Of a stretch of 64,000 bases of DNA, positions 1 through 8,184 are shown piece by piece. The notes beneath the pieces are model-generated. The model worked only from the letters and a program-made list of their open reading frames with translations, had not been told where the DNA came from and searched no databases. Numbering within the stretch: position 1 is the stretch's first letter; each line of letters starts with the position of its first letter. The position numbers were made by a program, and so were the translations under genes. Source of the DNA: RYN-230 sp963851025 (lineage in GTDB: Bacteria; Actinomycetota; Actinomycetes; Streptosporangiales; Streptosporangiaceae); the NCBI GenBank assembly GCA_963851025.1, contig CAWKOA010000001.1:1-64000 (forward strand). Reading direction: 5' to 3'.

Positions 1-241
1 GACGATATGGCCGGCGAAGTTGGGGCCAAGCCGCTGTGGGCCGTCTCCCGGCGGGCCGGGGCCGTCTGCCCGGCTATGGCCGGGGCAGGACGCGTCCGGC
101 CGGGTCCCCGTCAGTTACCTATAGCTTCGACGGATCCGGTCACCGTAAGCCGACCGGACTGCCGCGGTCGGTACGAGTTCCGCGGTACGACCAGTATTCA
201 GGCGGTTCCGAGGCCGTATCGGCTCATTGGAGAATCGAAGC

Positions 242-1615
242 GTGAATCCGTCCGACTATGTCACGGCGGTCATGGCCAAGGCCGAGGCCGGAGGTGTTCG
301 CGGCGCTGAGCTGGCCGGACTGCGCAGGCGCCTTCAGCAGCTGGGTGAGCAGCGGGCCGGACGCCTGCCCGGCGAGGCCCTGGAGCCGCTACCGGACCTG
401 CCGCGCCAGGATGAGCTGGCGGAACCATCATCTGGCCAGGCCCGTGAGGTGCTCGACCAGCTGGTGATTGTCAAGCTGAACGGCGGGTTGGGGACGAGCA
501 TGGGCCTGTCGGGGCCCAAGTCGCTGCTGGAGGTCAAGCCCGGCGCGAGTTTCCTCGATGTCCTTGCTACCCAGGTACTCGCACTGCGCCAGCGGTACGG
601 CGTGAGGTTGCCGCTCGTGCTGATGAACTCCGCGGCTACCCGCGACCCCTCGCTGGAGCTGCTGCGCCGCTACGAAGGCCTGTGTGTTCCTGGCGTGCCG
701 CTGGACTTTCTGCAGGGCCGCGAGCCCAAGATCCGGGCGGATGACCTGCAGCCGGTGCGGTGGCCGGCCGACCCGGAACTGGAGTGGTGCCCGCCTGGGC
801 ACGGCGATGTCTACATCGCGCTGCGGGCGTCCGGGATGCTCGACGCCCTGCTCGGCGCCGGACTGCGCTACGCCTTCGTGTCTAACTCCGACAACCTGGG
901 CGCGCTCGCGGACGTCCGGATCGCGGCCTGGCTAGACGCTGAGCAGGTGCCGTTCGCGCTGGAGGCGGTGCGAGGCACCCTCGCCGACCGGAAGGGCGGC
1001 CACCTCGCCTGCTACGAGACCCGGATGGTGCTGCGGGAGACGGCGCAAGTGCCCGACGGCGACACCTCGTTCACCGACGTGGAACGTTGGCGCTGGTACA
1101 ACACCAACAACATCTGGATCGACTTGCGCGCGCTCAAAGACCTGCAGGACGCCGACCCGGCGGCACCAGCTCTGCCGCTGATCGTCAACCGCAAGACCGT
1201 CGACCCGCGGGACCCGGCCAGCACGCCGGTGATCCAGCTCGAGTCGGCGATGGGCGCAGCCATCGGCTCGATCCCCGGTGCCCGGGCCATGCTTGTCCCC
1301 CGGTCGCGGTTCGCCCCGGTGAAGACCACGGACGACCTGCTGGTCGTGCGCTCCGATGCTTACGAGCTCACCGGTGATGGACGGATGAGACCCACCTTCG
1401 ACGGCCCCGGGCCCGTCGTCACGCTGGACAAGGACTATTACGACCTGCTGCCCGACTTCGAGCGGCGGTTTCCTGCCGGGGTGCCCTCGCTACGCCGCTG
1501 CGGCCGATTCGAGGTCGAAGGGGACGTGACATTCGGCGCCGGCGTCGTGGCCGTCGGCGACGTGCACGTCGTAGGTCCATGTCACATCGCGGACGGAGAA
1601 ATACTTGGCGAATGA
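242..1615 (+). CDS. UTP--glucose-1-phosphate uridylyltransferase, eukaryotic (UDPGP) type
   Basis: This enzyme makes UDP-glucose from UTP and glucose-1-phosphate. The frame carries the UDPGP-family nucleotide loop KLNGGLGTSMG near residue 80, followed by LSGPKSLLEV, a SNSDNLGA segment and the NTNNIWIDL substrate motif. The C-terminal stretch resembles the left-handed beta-helix tail of the family. The frame is open from a TTG at 227, but that codon lies in a TTGGAGA Shine-Dalgarno, and the GTG at 242 is eight bases downstream, so I choose 242 (457 aa). This is the eukaryote-like UGP family, not the usual bacterial GalU. The next gene is a trehalose-forming glycosyltransferase that could use the product, and the two are about 117 bp apart on the same strand. 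The family call is firm; the exact start is inferred. Confidence 0.88.
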   Translation: MNPSDYVTAVMAKAEAGGVRGAELAGLRRRLQQLGEQRAGRLPGEALEPLPDLPRQDELAEPSSGQAREVLDQLVIVKLNGGLGTSMGLSGPKSLLEVKPGASFLDVLATQVLALRQRYGVRLPLVLMNSAATRDPSLELLRRYEGLCVPGVPLDFLQGREPKIRADDLQPVRWPADPELEWCPPGHGDVYIALRASGMLDALLGAGLRYAFVSNSDNLGALADVRIAAWLDAEQVPFALEAVRGTLADRKGGHLACYETRMVLRETAQVPDGDTSFTDVERWRWYNTNNIWIDLRALKDLQDADPAAPALPLIVNRKTVDPRDPASTPVIQLESAMGAAIGSIPGARAMLVPRSRFAPVKTTDDLLVVRSDAYELTGDGRMRPTFDGPGPVVTLDKDYYDLLPDFERRFPAGVPSLRRCGRFEVEGDVTFGAGVVAVGDVHVVGPCHIADGEILGE

Positions 1616-1616
1616 A

Positions 1617-1660
1617 GCTGATTACCGCTGATTACCGTTTCAGCGCCTATTATTAGGTAT
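1617..1660. repeat. Short direct repeat and hairpin in the UGPase-TreT spacer
   Basis: Two tandem copies of GCTGATTACC follow the UGPase stop codon, then the small inverted repeat CCTA-TTAT-TAGG. The spacer is AT-rich compared with its surroundings. It could hold a weak terminator or the promoter of the trehalose synthase gene; nothing more can be said. Confidence 0.3.
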
Positions 1661-1732
1661 TGAGCAATACGGCGAAGATTGTTATGCCTTGACCGATGAT
1701 CCGGCCGGGGGCGATCGGGAAGGGCGGATGCC

Positions 1733-3157
1733 GTGAGCCTGTTGCATGCGGTGGAGGTGCCCACACGGACTGTATCCAGGCTGGAGCCTGTCATCGGCGC
1801 CCAGCGCTACGAACGCCTGACACGGAGCGCTGACCAGCTCCGGCCATTGCTAGCCGGGCGCACTGTCTGGAACGTCAACTCGACGGCGACGGGTGGCGGG
1901 GTCGCCGAAATGCTACAGGTCCTGGTCGGGTACGGGCAGGATCTGGACATCCCGATCGGCTGGCTGGTGATCACCGGCGACGCCAGGTTCTTCGAGATCA
2001 CCAAGAGGCTGCACAATCAGATCCACGGCCGCTTGTCCGGAGCCCCGCTCGGCGCGGCGGACGCCGACCATTACGCGCAAATGCTGGCCGCGAACGCGAC
2101 AGAATTGCTGGCCCGCGTCCAGCCCGGTGATGTGGTGCTGCTTCATGACCCGCAGGCCGCTGGCCTGGCGGCGGCGCTGGCGCAGATGGGCGCGCAGGTG
2201 GTGTGGCGCTGCCACATTGGCGTTGACTGGCAAAACGACGCGACCCGGGCGGGATGGGAATTCCTGCGGCCGCATCTGGCCCCGGTGGAGGCATATGTGT
2301 TCTCGCGCTGGGAATACGTCCCGTCGTGGATCCCGGCCAGGAAGGTCTGCATCATCCCGCCGTCTATTGACCCGTTCTCCCCGAAGAACCAGCAACTCGA
2401 CGCCGACATCGTGCGGGCCATCCTGGCCGGGCTGGGCGTGCTGGATGGTGCGGCGCCGCCGGTGCCTGCCAGGTTCACACGCCGCGACGGCCGGATGGAC
2501 ACCGTCACCCGGCCCGCGGCCATCACCGGCGAAGGCCGCCCGGGACCCGGTGATCCGGTGCTGGTCCAGATCTCCCGCTGGGACCGGCTCAAGGACATGG
2601 CCGGAGTCATGCGCGGCTTCGCCGACCATGTAGTACCCGCCGGTGACGGGTACCTGATGCTGGTCGGCCCGTCGGTCACGGACGTGAGCGACGACCCGGA
2701 GGGCGCGGCCGTCTACGGTGAGTGCCTGTTGCAGTGGCACGATCTGAGCCCCGCGGCCCGGGCGCGGATCATGCTGGTCACCCTGCCACTGGATGACGTT
2801 GACGAGAACGCGACCATGGTCAACGCGTTGCAGCGGCATGCCACCGTCATCGCGCAGAAGAGCCTGGCCGAAGGGTTCGGGCTTACCGTGGCAGAGGGAA
2901 TGTGGAAGGGGCGGCCTGTGGTTGGTTCAGCGGTCGGCGGGATCATCGACCAGATCGCCGAGGGCACCGGCTGCCTGCTGCCCGATCCCACCGACCTGGC
3001 GGCGTTCGGATCGGCAGCCTGTCTCCTGCTCGGCGACCGGGCGGCCGCCACGCGGATGGGAACGGCGGCGCAGGCCCGCATCCGGGAGAACTTCCTCAGC
3101 GATGTTCACCTGCTGCGCTACGCCGGGCTGCTCGGCGCCTTGATCGGTGGAGGTTAA
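1733..3157 (+). CDS. treT: Trehalose synthase, TreT-type GT4 glycosyltransferase
   Basis: The protein (474 aa) is predicted to join a nucleotide-activated glucose to free glucose, making trehalose in one step. It opens with the TreT-like segment TVWNVNSTATGGGVAEML, the N-terminal sugar-binding loop of this group, and has the GT-B C-terminal half with EGFGLTVAEGMWKGRPVVGS, the family's nucleotide-sugar E-x7-E region. A glycine-rich domain boundary lies around residue 260. The GTG start at 1733 is the first good start in frame. The UDP-glucose pyrophosphorylase directly upstream would supply donor, which argues for a two-gene trehalose route. Donor choice (UDP- or ADP-glucose) cannot be read from sequence alone. 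A generic GT4 transferase is the alternative. Confidence 0.8.
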   Translation: MSLLHAVEVPTRTVSRLEPVIGAQRYERLTRSADQLRPLLAGRTVWNVNSTATGGGVAEMLQVLVGYGQDLDIPIGWLVITGDARFFEITKRLHNQIHGRLSGAPLGAADADHYAQMLAANATELLARVQPGDVVLLHDPQAAGLAAALAQMGAQVVWRCHIGVDWQNDATRAGWEFLRPHLAPVEAYVFSRWEYVPSWIPARKVCIIPPSIDPFSPKNQQLDADIVRAILAGLGVLDGAAPPVPARFTRRDGRMDTVTRPAAITGEGRPGPGDPVLVQISRWDRLKDMAGVMRGFADHVVPAGDGYLMLVGPSVTDVSDDPEGAAVYGECLLQWHDLSPAARARIMLVTLPLDDVDENATMVNALQRHATVIAQKSLAEGFGLTVAEGMWKGRPVVGSAVGGIIDQIAEGTGCLLPDPTDLAAFGSAACLLLGDRAAATRMGTAAQARIRENFLSDVHLLRYAGLLGALIGGG

Positions 3158-3203
3158 CGCCCCCGTTGACGTGTTCGGCCCCCGCCGCCGGTGATCCCGG
3201 CAT

Positions 3204-3668
3204 TCACCCGGAATCCCCGGCGGGCGTAACCGACGGCCAGTGAGCGGGCGACCAGTCACCCTCTGGGTCCGTGGTTTGCCCCACTTCGATCAGATGACCG
3301 TCGGGATCGCGGATGTAGCAGCGCTTCTCGAACTGGTGCTGTTTCGGCGGCGTCAGGAATTCAGCACCCCGGGCGCTCCATTCGGCGTACACGGCCTCGA
3401 TGTCTTTAACCCGGATATTAAGGAAGCTGCTGACCCGGTCGGGATCACGCGGCGTCTCCAGGATGACCGAAGGCTTGTCGTCGGTCGGGCCTCCGCCGCT
3501 ATTGATGACGATCCAGCTGTTGGCTAGCGCAACATTGACCGGATTTCCGGGAAAGGCCACCCTACCGCCGAGTACTTCGGTGTAGAAGCGCCGGGAGCGC
3601 TCGACATCGTCGGAGACGATGAAGTGGGTCAGCACAATTCCCTCTGGGGGCGATGGGAGCTCGGCCAT
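3204..3668 (-). CDS. VOC-family (glyoxalase/bleomycin-resistance fold) protein, copy A
   Basis: This 154-aa protein has the paired beta-alpha-beta-beta-beta modules of the vicinal oxygen chelate fold. Candidate metal or substrate residues are the His in LTHFIVSDDVERSRRFY and the C-terminal RDPDGHLIEVGQ, whose His-x-Leu-Ile-Glu pattern is typical of the family. A GGAGGTG Shine-Dalgarno precedes the ATG at 3668. It is nearly identical along its whole length to the gene at 4613-5077, and the similarity continues into both flanks, so this is a recent segmental duplication. The substrate is unknown; lyase, dioxygenase and antibiotic-binding roles are all possible. Confidence 0.85.
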   Translation of the reverse strand: MAELPSPPEGIVLTHFIVSDDVERSRRFYTEVLGGRVAFPGNPVNVALANSWIVINSGGGPTDDKPSVILETPRDPDRVSSFLNIRVKDIEAVYAEWSARGAEFLTPPKQHQFEKRCYIRDPDGHLIEVGQTTDPEGDWSPAHWPSVTPAGDSG

Positions 3669-3966
3669 CCGGGCACCTCCGCTGGCTATGTCTCACACCC
3701 CGCTTTGCGACGGGGCCCGCAGCCGACGTTACTACGAGTTAAGCGTTCGATCTCCTTCCACGTCCGCGCGGGGATCCCGGACCGCAAGCGGCGGCACGGC
3801 ATCACGACGGCACGCGTGAGAGCCGCGTCCGCCTGTTCACCGAGATTCTTGCCTGTTGCCGAGCCAGCTACCAGCCCAAAGCGGTCGCGAACGCCCCCCG
3901 TGCCGATGACTCGGCGCTCCTCACGGCCCGGCGACATGACCCGCGCCGCACCATTAAGACTGCAGA
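3669..3966. other. Spacer with duplicated flank, no gene seen
   Basis: About 300 bases with no convincing coding frame. The first 60 bases, next to VOC copy A, match the sequence upstream of VOC copy B (5078-5140). This marks one edge of the duplication. The rest shows nothing I can identify. Confidence 0.5.
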
Positions 3967-4602
3967 TCAAGCCCCACCGATCAATGATCGCGCCTCTGCA
4001 GGGCCGACTACGAGATCGTGAAGGTCGCCGCCCACCTCCAGCCGACCCGACTGTTCGATACCGCCGGCCTTCACCGGCTCGAAACCGGCCGTTCGGATCA
4101 ACCGCTCGACTTCCTCGCCGGCCCAATCATCGTCGGTCGCGTAGAAGAGGGCCGCGGGCTCTGGTGACCGGTTGCTAGTGGACTCGAAGAGATCGGCCGA
4201 CATGCTTCCAAACGCCATGGCCAGGCGCGCCGCCGACGGCAACCATCCAGCTACAACCTCGCCAGAGGACTGCCCTTCCGGCAGGAGACGTGAGACCTTA
4301 CCTTGCGCGTCCGTGCTGAGCGGGTTGCTCGGAACGACCACGACCTTGTCGGTCAGCGATTCGGCGATCTCGTCTATAACGCTCTTCAGCACGGTAAAAC
4401 GGAGCGCGAGGACGACGGCATCGGCGTCCTGCAACGCGTCGCGGTTGTCTACGGCGACGACCGCGGCGGGACCGATCTCTGCCGCCAGCGTTTGTGCCGA
4501 CTTAATGTCGTGGCTTGAGAGCCGCAGGGTCTCACCGCCTGAGGCAAGCTGGCGGGCGATGACCGATCCGAGCCCTCCAGTGCCGATGATCGCGGTGGTC
4601 AT
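3967..4602 (-). CDS. NADPH-dependent F420 reductase-like oxidoreductase
   Basis: The 211-aa protein begins with a Rossmann nucleotide-binding motif (AIIGTGGLGSVIARQLA), followed by RLSSHD at the end of the second strand where the NADP 2'-phosphate would be read, then DADAVVLALRF and VVVPSNPLS. This is the layout of the F420_oxidored/NADP oxidoreductase family. It probably moves hydride between NADP(H) and a deazaflavin or a small carbonyl substrate. Its start lies 10 bp after the stop of VOC copy B on the same strand, so the two are probably co-transcribed. The missing second VOC partner on the other side is copy A, 298 bp downstream. Confidence 0.75.
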   Translation of the reverse strand: MTTAIIGTGGLGSVIARQLASGGETLRLSSHDIKSAQTLAAEIGPAAVVAVDNRDALQDADAVVLALRFTVLKSVIDEIAESLTDKVVVVPSNPLSTDAQGKVSRLLPEGQSSGEVVAGWLPSAARLAMAFGSMSADLFESTSNRSPEPAALFYATDDDWAGEEVERLIRTAGFEPVKAGGIEQSGRLEVGGDLHDLVVGPAEARSLIGGA

Positions 4603-4612
4603 GACCGAACAT

Positions 4613-5077
4613 TCACTCGGAATCGCCGGCGCGCGTACTCGGCGGCCAGTGAGCGGGGTACCAGTCCCCGGTTGGGTCCGTGGTTTGACCCACCTCGATC
4701 AGATGACCATCGGGATCGCGGATATAGCAACGGATCTCGTACTGGTGCTGTTTCGGCGGCGTCAGGAACTGAGCACCCCGGGCGCTCCACTCGGCATACA
4801 CCGCGTGGATGTCTTTGACCCGGATATTGAGGAAGCTGCTGACCCGGTCGGGATCGCGCGGCGCCTCAAGGGTGACCGACGGCTTGTCGTCGGTCGGGCC
4901 TCCGCCGACATTGATGATGATCCAGCTGTTGGCCAGCGCGACATAGGTCACGTCCCCCGAGAAGACCACCCTGCCGCCGAGTACCTCGCTGTAAAAGCGC
5001 CGGGAGCGCTCGACATCGTCGGAGACGATGAAGTGGGCCAGCACAATTCCCTCTGGCGGCGGTGGGAACTCGGCCAT
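4613..5077 (-). CDS. VOC-family (glyoxalase/bleomycin-resistance fold) protein, copy B
   Basis: This is the paralogue of the gene at 3204-3668: same length (154 aa), same start context (GGAGGTG then ATGGCC), and differences limited to scattered residues such as PPPPEG for PSPPEG and YSEV for YTEV. The frame is open for 34 codons further upstream, but the strong Shine-Dalgarno and the alignment with copy A set the start at 5077. The family metal and substrate residues in LAHFIVSDDVERSRRFY and RDPDGHLIEVGQ are kept. It probably heads a two-gene unit with the F420 reductase-like gene. Substrate unknown. Confidence 0.85.
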   Translation of the reverse strand: MAEFPPPPEGIVLAHFIVSDDVERSRRFYSEVLGGRVVFSGDVTYVALANSWIIINVGGGPTDDKPSVTLEAPRDPDRVSSFLNIRVKDIHAVYAEWSARGAQFLTPPKQHQYEIRCYIRDPDGHLIEVGQTTDPTGDWYPAHWPPSTRAGDSE

Positions 5078-5276
5078 CTGGCACCTCCACTGGTGGAGCC
5101 TCACACCCCGCTGACGACAGGGCCTGCAGCCGATGATAAGCCGGCATCCCTGCACCCGATCGTGATCGGCCGGATCCACCCATCCGCCTGACCCGTCAGC
5201 GCAAGCTCCCTATCGCGAACTCACCAGTGTGCACGCATTGGCTTATGGGTGCATTTCCCCCTCGGACACAAGTACA

Positions 5277-5367
5277 TGCTTCTGACCTGCGGCTATCTGT
5301 TTGCCGTATAGGCCAGGTGAGCACTGCCGCAGGTCACAGCGATGGGGGTTCAAGTCCCCCTCAGACA
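5277..5367 (+). tRNA. tRNA-like sequence, possible degenerate tRNA-Leu(GAG)
   Basis: A perfect T-arm (GGGGG, TTCAAGT, CCCCC at 5344-5360) is followed by TCAGACA, which pairs with upstream TCTGA (5281-5285) and with TG at 5277 if two bases bulge. CGGC at 5290 can pair with GCCG at 5303 as a D-stem, and a mismatched five-base stem around 5312-5328 encloses a seven-base loop reading GAG after a T at position 33. About 15 bases remain for a long variable arm, as in tRNA-Leu. The D-loop lacks GG, the anticodon stem is poor and no CCA follows. A competing 11-bp inverted repeat (5283-5293 with 5326-5336) exists. It is a relic, an unusual mobile-element tRNA, or chance. Confidence 0.3.
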
Positions 5368-5650
5368 GCGCAGGCCCGTGCCCGGGATCCACACAATGGG
5401 CGGCCCGCTCCCATGCTCCTCGGAGCGGAACATCCAGGCCTCGGCAGCGACCTCAGGCATCCGGGGCGTCTGTGCTGCCGCAGTCCTGACAGGACCTGTT
5501 GGGGGTGGCGGCTGATGCCAGCCGCCCGTTTCCCGTGGCGCCGATCGCCGCCGCGGCGAGGCTGAGCCTGGACCAGGTGCGGGTGGAGGGGCTGCGGTGC
5601 AGTGCGCGGGTCGAGGTCGGCCCGGTCAGCCGTCGGCCGCTCCTAAATTA
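5368..5650. other. Intergenic region upstream of the chitinase, no gene seen
   Basis: Together with 5078-5276 this is a long stretch without a convincing gene. Short frames here lack ribosome sites and domain signals. Local G+C falls near 5220-5300, in and before the tRNA-like element, which suggests imported or decaying DNA. Confidence 0.5.
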
Positions 5651-5653
5651 ACT

Positions 5654-5664
5654 AGAAAGTTTCT
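5654..5664. promoter_or_regulatory. AGAAA-G-TTTCT palindrome upstream of the chitinase
   Basis: A perfect 5+1+5 palindrome lies in a short AT-rich block about 105 bases before the chitinase start. Similar A/T-core palindromes (GAAA-N-TTTC) occur upstream of secreted polysaccharidase genes in related actinomycetes, so it may be a repressor or activator site. Its function here is inferred. Confidence 0.4.
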
Positions 5665-5770
5665 TTATAGATAGCCTTGACTGCCTGGGTCCCCGGACAC
5701 AAATGACCAGGATGACCGGCGCAGGCGGGGCGCCAGATCGTCTCAGCTCCTCTTGCCCTCTGGAGGGTCC

Positions 5771-7068
5771 ATGCAGGTCGGAAGACGGATTCTGCGCACA
5801 GCTCTCATCGCTGGCTCGGCGCTCGGGCTAACAACCGGCGGCTCGGTCCTCGCGCTGACCTCCGGGCCCGCCGCGCAGGCATCCACCGCATGCGCTGCGG
5901 CGTGGAGTTCCACGACTGTCTACACCGCCGGCGAGCAGGCCAGCGAGAACGGAATCAATTACACCGCCAACTGGTGGACTCAGGGCAACGACCCGGCCAC
6001 CAACAACGGCGGAAGCGGCTCGGGACAGCCGTGGACATCCGACGGCTCCTGCACCGGCGGCTCGGGGTCGGGATCAGGGTCGGGATCGGGCTCAGGCTCG
6101 GGGTCAGGCACGGGCTCGGTCAGCGGCCTGCTCTTCAGCCCGTACAAGGACGTCACCATCAACATGAACTGGAACACCGACGAGATGCAGTCGGCCGTGG
6201 AAGGGAGCGACCTGCCGGTGGTGGGCTCCGGCAGCCTGGTGTCGGAGTACATCCCGAAGCTGCCTGCGATCACGCTCGCGTTCGCTACCGGAACCTGCGG
6301 CAGCGAGACCTGGGGTGGTGTCTCGGGTGCCGACTGGGCTGCCGAGAACATTCCGCAACTCCAGAACGCCGACCTCGAATTACGTTGTCTCGACCGGTGG
6401 TGAGGCCGGGACCTTCAGCTGCGACTCGACGGCTGGCATGGAAGCGTTCATCGCTCGCTACGCCAGCCCGAACCTGGTCGGCATTGACTTCGACATCGAA
6501 GGCGGCCAGACCCAGTCGGAGATCCAGGATCTGGTCGACGCGGCGGCGGGAGCACAGTCGCAGTACCCGAACCTGCAGTTCTCGTTCACGCTCGCCACGC
6601 TGGCAGCATCCGATGGCAGCTACGGCGGGGTGAACTCGCTCGGCAACGAGGTCGTCGAGGCGGTGCTCGGCTCCAGCCTGAAGAACTACGTCATCAACCT
6701 GATGACCATGGACTACGGCAGCGCATCCAGCAGCGTCTGCGTCGTTGTCTCCGGCAGCTGCGAGATGGCGCAGTCGGCGATCCAGGCGGTGAAGAACCTC
6801 GAGCACACCTACGGAATCCCGGCGAGCAAGATCGCCGTCACCCCGATGATCGGCATGAACGACACCTCCAGCGAGACCTTCACTCCCGCTGACGTGGACA
6901 CGCTGACGACATACGCGGCCGGCAACGGCCTGGCCGGGCTGCACTTCTGGTCACTGGACCGGGACACGCCCTGCGCCGCAGACGTATGCGTCCCCCACCT
7001 GCAACTCGGTTTCCGGCACGACAGCACTGGAGTACACCAACAGGTTCCTGAGCGACCTCGGGGACTGA
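5771..7068 (+). pseudogene. Secreted chitinase, CBM5/12 plus GH18, two frameshifts
   Basis: Starting at the ATG at 5771 (Shine-Dalgarno TGGAGGG), the frame gives a Sec signal peptide ending near AAQAS, a chitin-binding CBM5/12 domain (AWSSTTVYTAGEQAS, NWWTQG), a Gly-Ser linker of GSGSGS repeats, and a GH18 barrel. The catalytic GH18 signature is intact as GIDFDIEG. The frame breaks near 6376 (GACCTCGAATTAC) and resumes one frame over at NYVVSTGG. It breaks again near 6985 and resumes at TCNSVSG, ending at TGA 7066-7068 with the sequence NRFLSDLGD. Each break needs a single base to repair. Everything else looks well kept, so either a recent inactivation or sequencing indels are likely. A strong hairpin follows. 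Confidence 0.8.
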
Positions 7069-7080
7069 CGGAGATCCCAG

Positions 7081-7113
7081 GGCGGGCCGTGCACGGGCTA
7101 CTCGCGGCCCGCC
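7081..7113 (+). terminator. Chitinase terminator hairpin
   Basis: GGCGGGCCG (7081-7089) pairs perfectly with CGGCCCGCC (7105-7113) around a 15-base loop, 12 bases past the repaired chitinase stop codon. Its position supports the 3' end proposed for the chitinase. There is no T-run, as is common in actinomycetes. Confidence 0.65.
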
Positions 7114-7253
7114 TCCATTTCCGCGGACGTGCTCGTCCCCGGCCGGTCACCCCGGACACCAGGCGCCGTCCCCGTTGTGGCTGTCGAGCGGATCTGCCGC
7201 CGCCACCCACCGTTGAAGATGGTTTATGCGACTGCGGGGTAGCGTCTGGGAGT

Positions 7254-7976
7254 GTGACCGGAAGAGAGCTAGGACAGGCAGGGATGCTGACGGAGTTCGG
7301 CGGCCTTTCGACGCCGCTGGTGGCCGATGCCTGTATCCGCGCAGGAGTGCCGCTGCGGGTCGCGCCACCGGGAATCGGCGCGATCGTCCCTGGACAGCGG
7401 GTCGCCGGACGGGCGCTCCCGACCCGCCACTACGGCAGCGTTGATGTGTTCTTGGAAGCGTTCAGCGGCGCCGCCCATGGTGACGTCCTGGTCGTCAACA
7501 ACGGCGGGCGGGAAGATGAGGCGTGCGTCGGCGATCTGGTCGTGCTGGAGGCACAAGCGGCAGGGGTCGGCGGGGTGATGGTGTGGGGACTGCACCGCGA
7601 TACGGCGGAACTGACCCAGATCGCCCTGCCGGTATTCAGCTACGGCCACAGCCCGGCCGGCCCTGTTCGCCTCGATGAGCAAGAACCATCCGCGCTGGCC
7701 AGCGCACGGTTCGGGACATGCCTGGTCACCCGCGACGACGTCGTATTCGGCGACGACGACGGCGTGGTGTTCGTCGCGGCCAGCCAGGCTGGGGAGGTTC
7801 TGGCCGCAGCCCGGCAGATCGGCGAGGTCGAGCGGGATCAGGCCCGTAAGATCCAGGCGGGTCAGACCCTGCGCCAGCAGACTGCCTTCAGCGAATACCT
7901 GGCGCGGCGGGCAGCCGAACCGTCCTACACCTTCCGGCGGCACCTGCGGCAGATCGGCGGTGCCATCGAAGAGTAG
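7254..7976 (+). CDS. RraA-family protein (aldolase/RNase E regulator fold)
   Basis: The 240-aa protein has the RraA core: GDVLVVNNGG, GDLVVLEAQAAGVGGVMVWG and the following LHRD, matching the family pattern G-(D/G)-x-x-R-D that forms the metal and substrate site. Members include 4-hydroxy-4-methyl-2-oxoglutarate/4-carboxy-4-hydroxy-2-oxoadipate aldolases and the regulator of RNase E. In actinomycetes a retro-aldol or decarboxylase activity on oxo-acids is the more likely role. The start is the GTG at 7254; an internal ATG at 7284 is possible. The frame remains open upstream into the chitinase reading frame, but that part belongs to the chitinase. The C-terminal tail RRHLRQIGGAIEE is longer than in short RraA proteins. 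Confidence 0.75.
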   Translation: MTGRELGQAGMLTEFGGLSTPLVADACIRAGVPLRVAPPGIGAIVPGQRVAGRALPTRHYGSVDVFLEAFSGAAHGDVLVVNNGGREDEACVGDLVVLEAQAAGVGGVMVWGLHRDTAELTQIALPVFSYGHSPAGPVRLDEQEPSALASARFGTCLVTRDDVVFGDDDGVVFVAASQAGEVLAAARQIGEVERDQARKIQAGQTLRQQTAFSEYLARRAAEPSYTFRRHLRQIGGAIEE

Positions 7977-8184
7977 GCAGCCATGACGGCCAGCCGCCAC
8001 CGACGACTCGCCCGGACTGGATGTTCTGCGAGTCCAATTCGCCTGCCAGTCCGCCGGATCCCGCCGCGGGGAGGACCGTCATGAGATCGGCGATGGCGGT
8101 CGCGGCGCCTTGGCTTACGTCTACTGGCGCCCGGTAACTCTTACAGCTTGTCAAGATTATGGCCGGGCAGGTATCGTCGCCCTG

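Noticed and set aside
5227..5565. Coding frame of about 112 residues over the tRNA-like element
   Set aside because: No ribosome site, no domain, atypical composition and overlap with the tRNA-like structure.
6061..6120. Possible CRISPR-like or regulatory repeat
   Set aside because: The six-base repeats encode the Gly-Ser linker of the chitinase, a normal interdomain linker.
6370..6385. Programmed frameshift in the chitinase
   Set aside because: No slippery heptamer or downstream structure stands out, a second shift occurs later, and several other genes are broken the same way.
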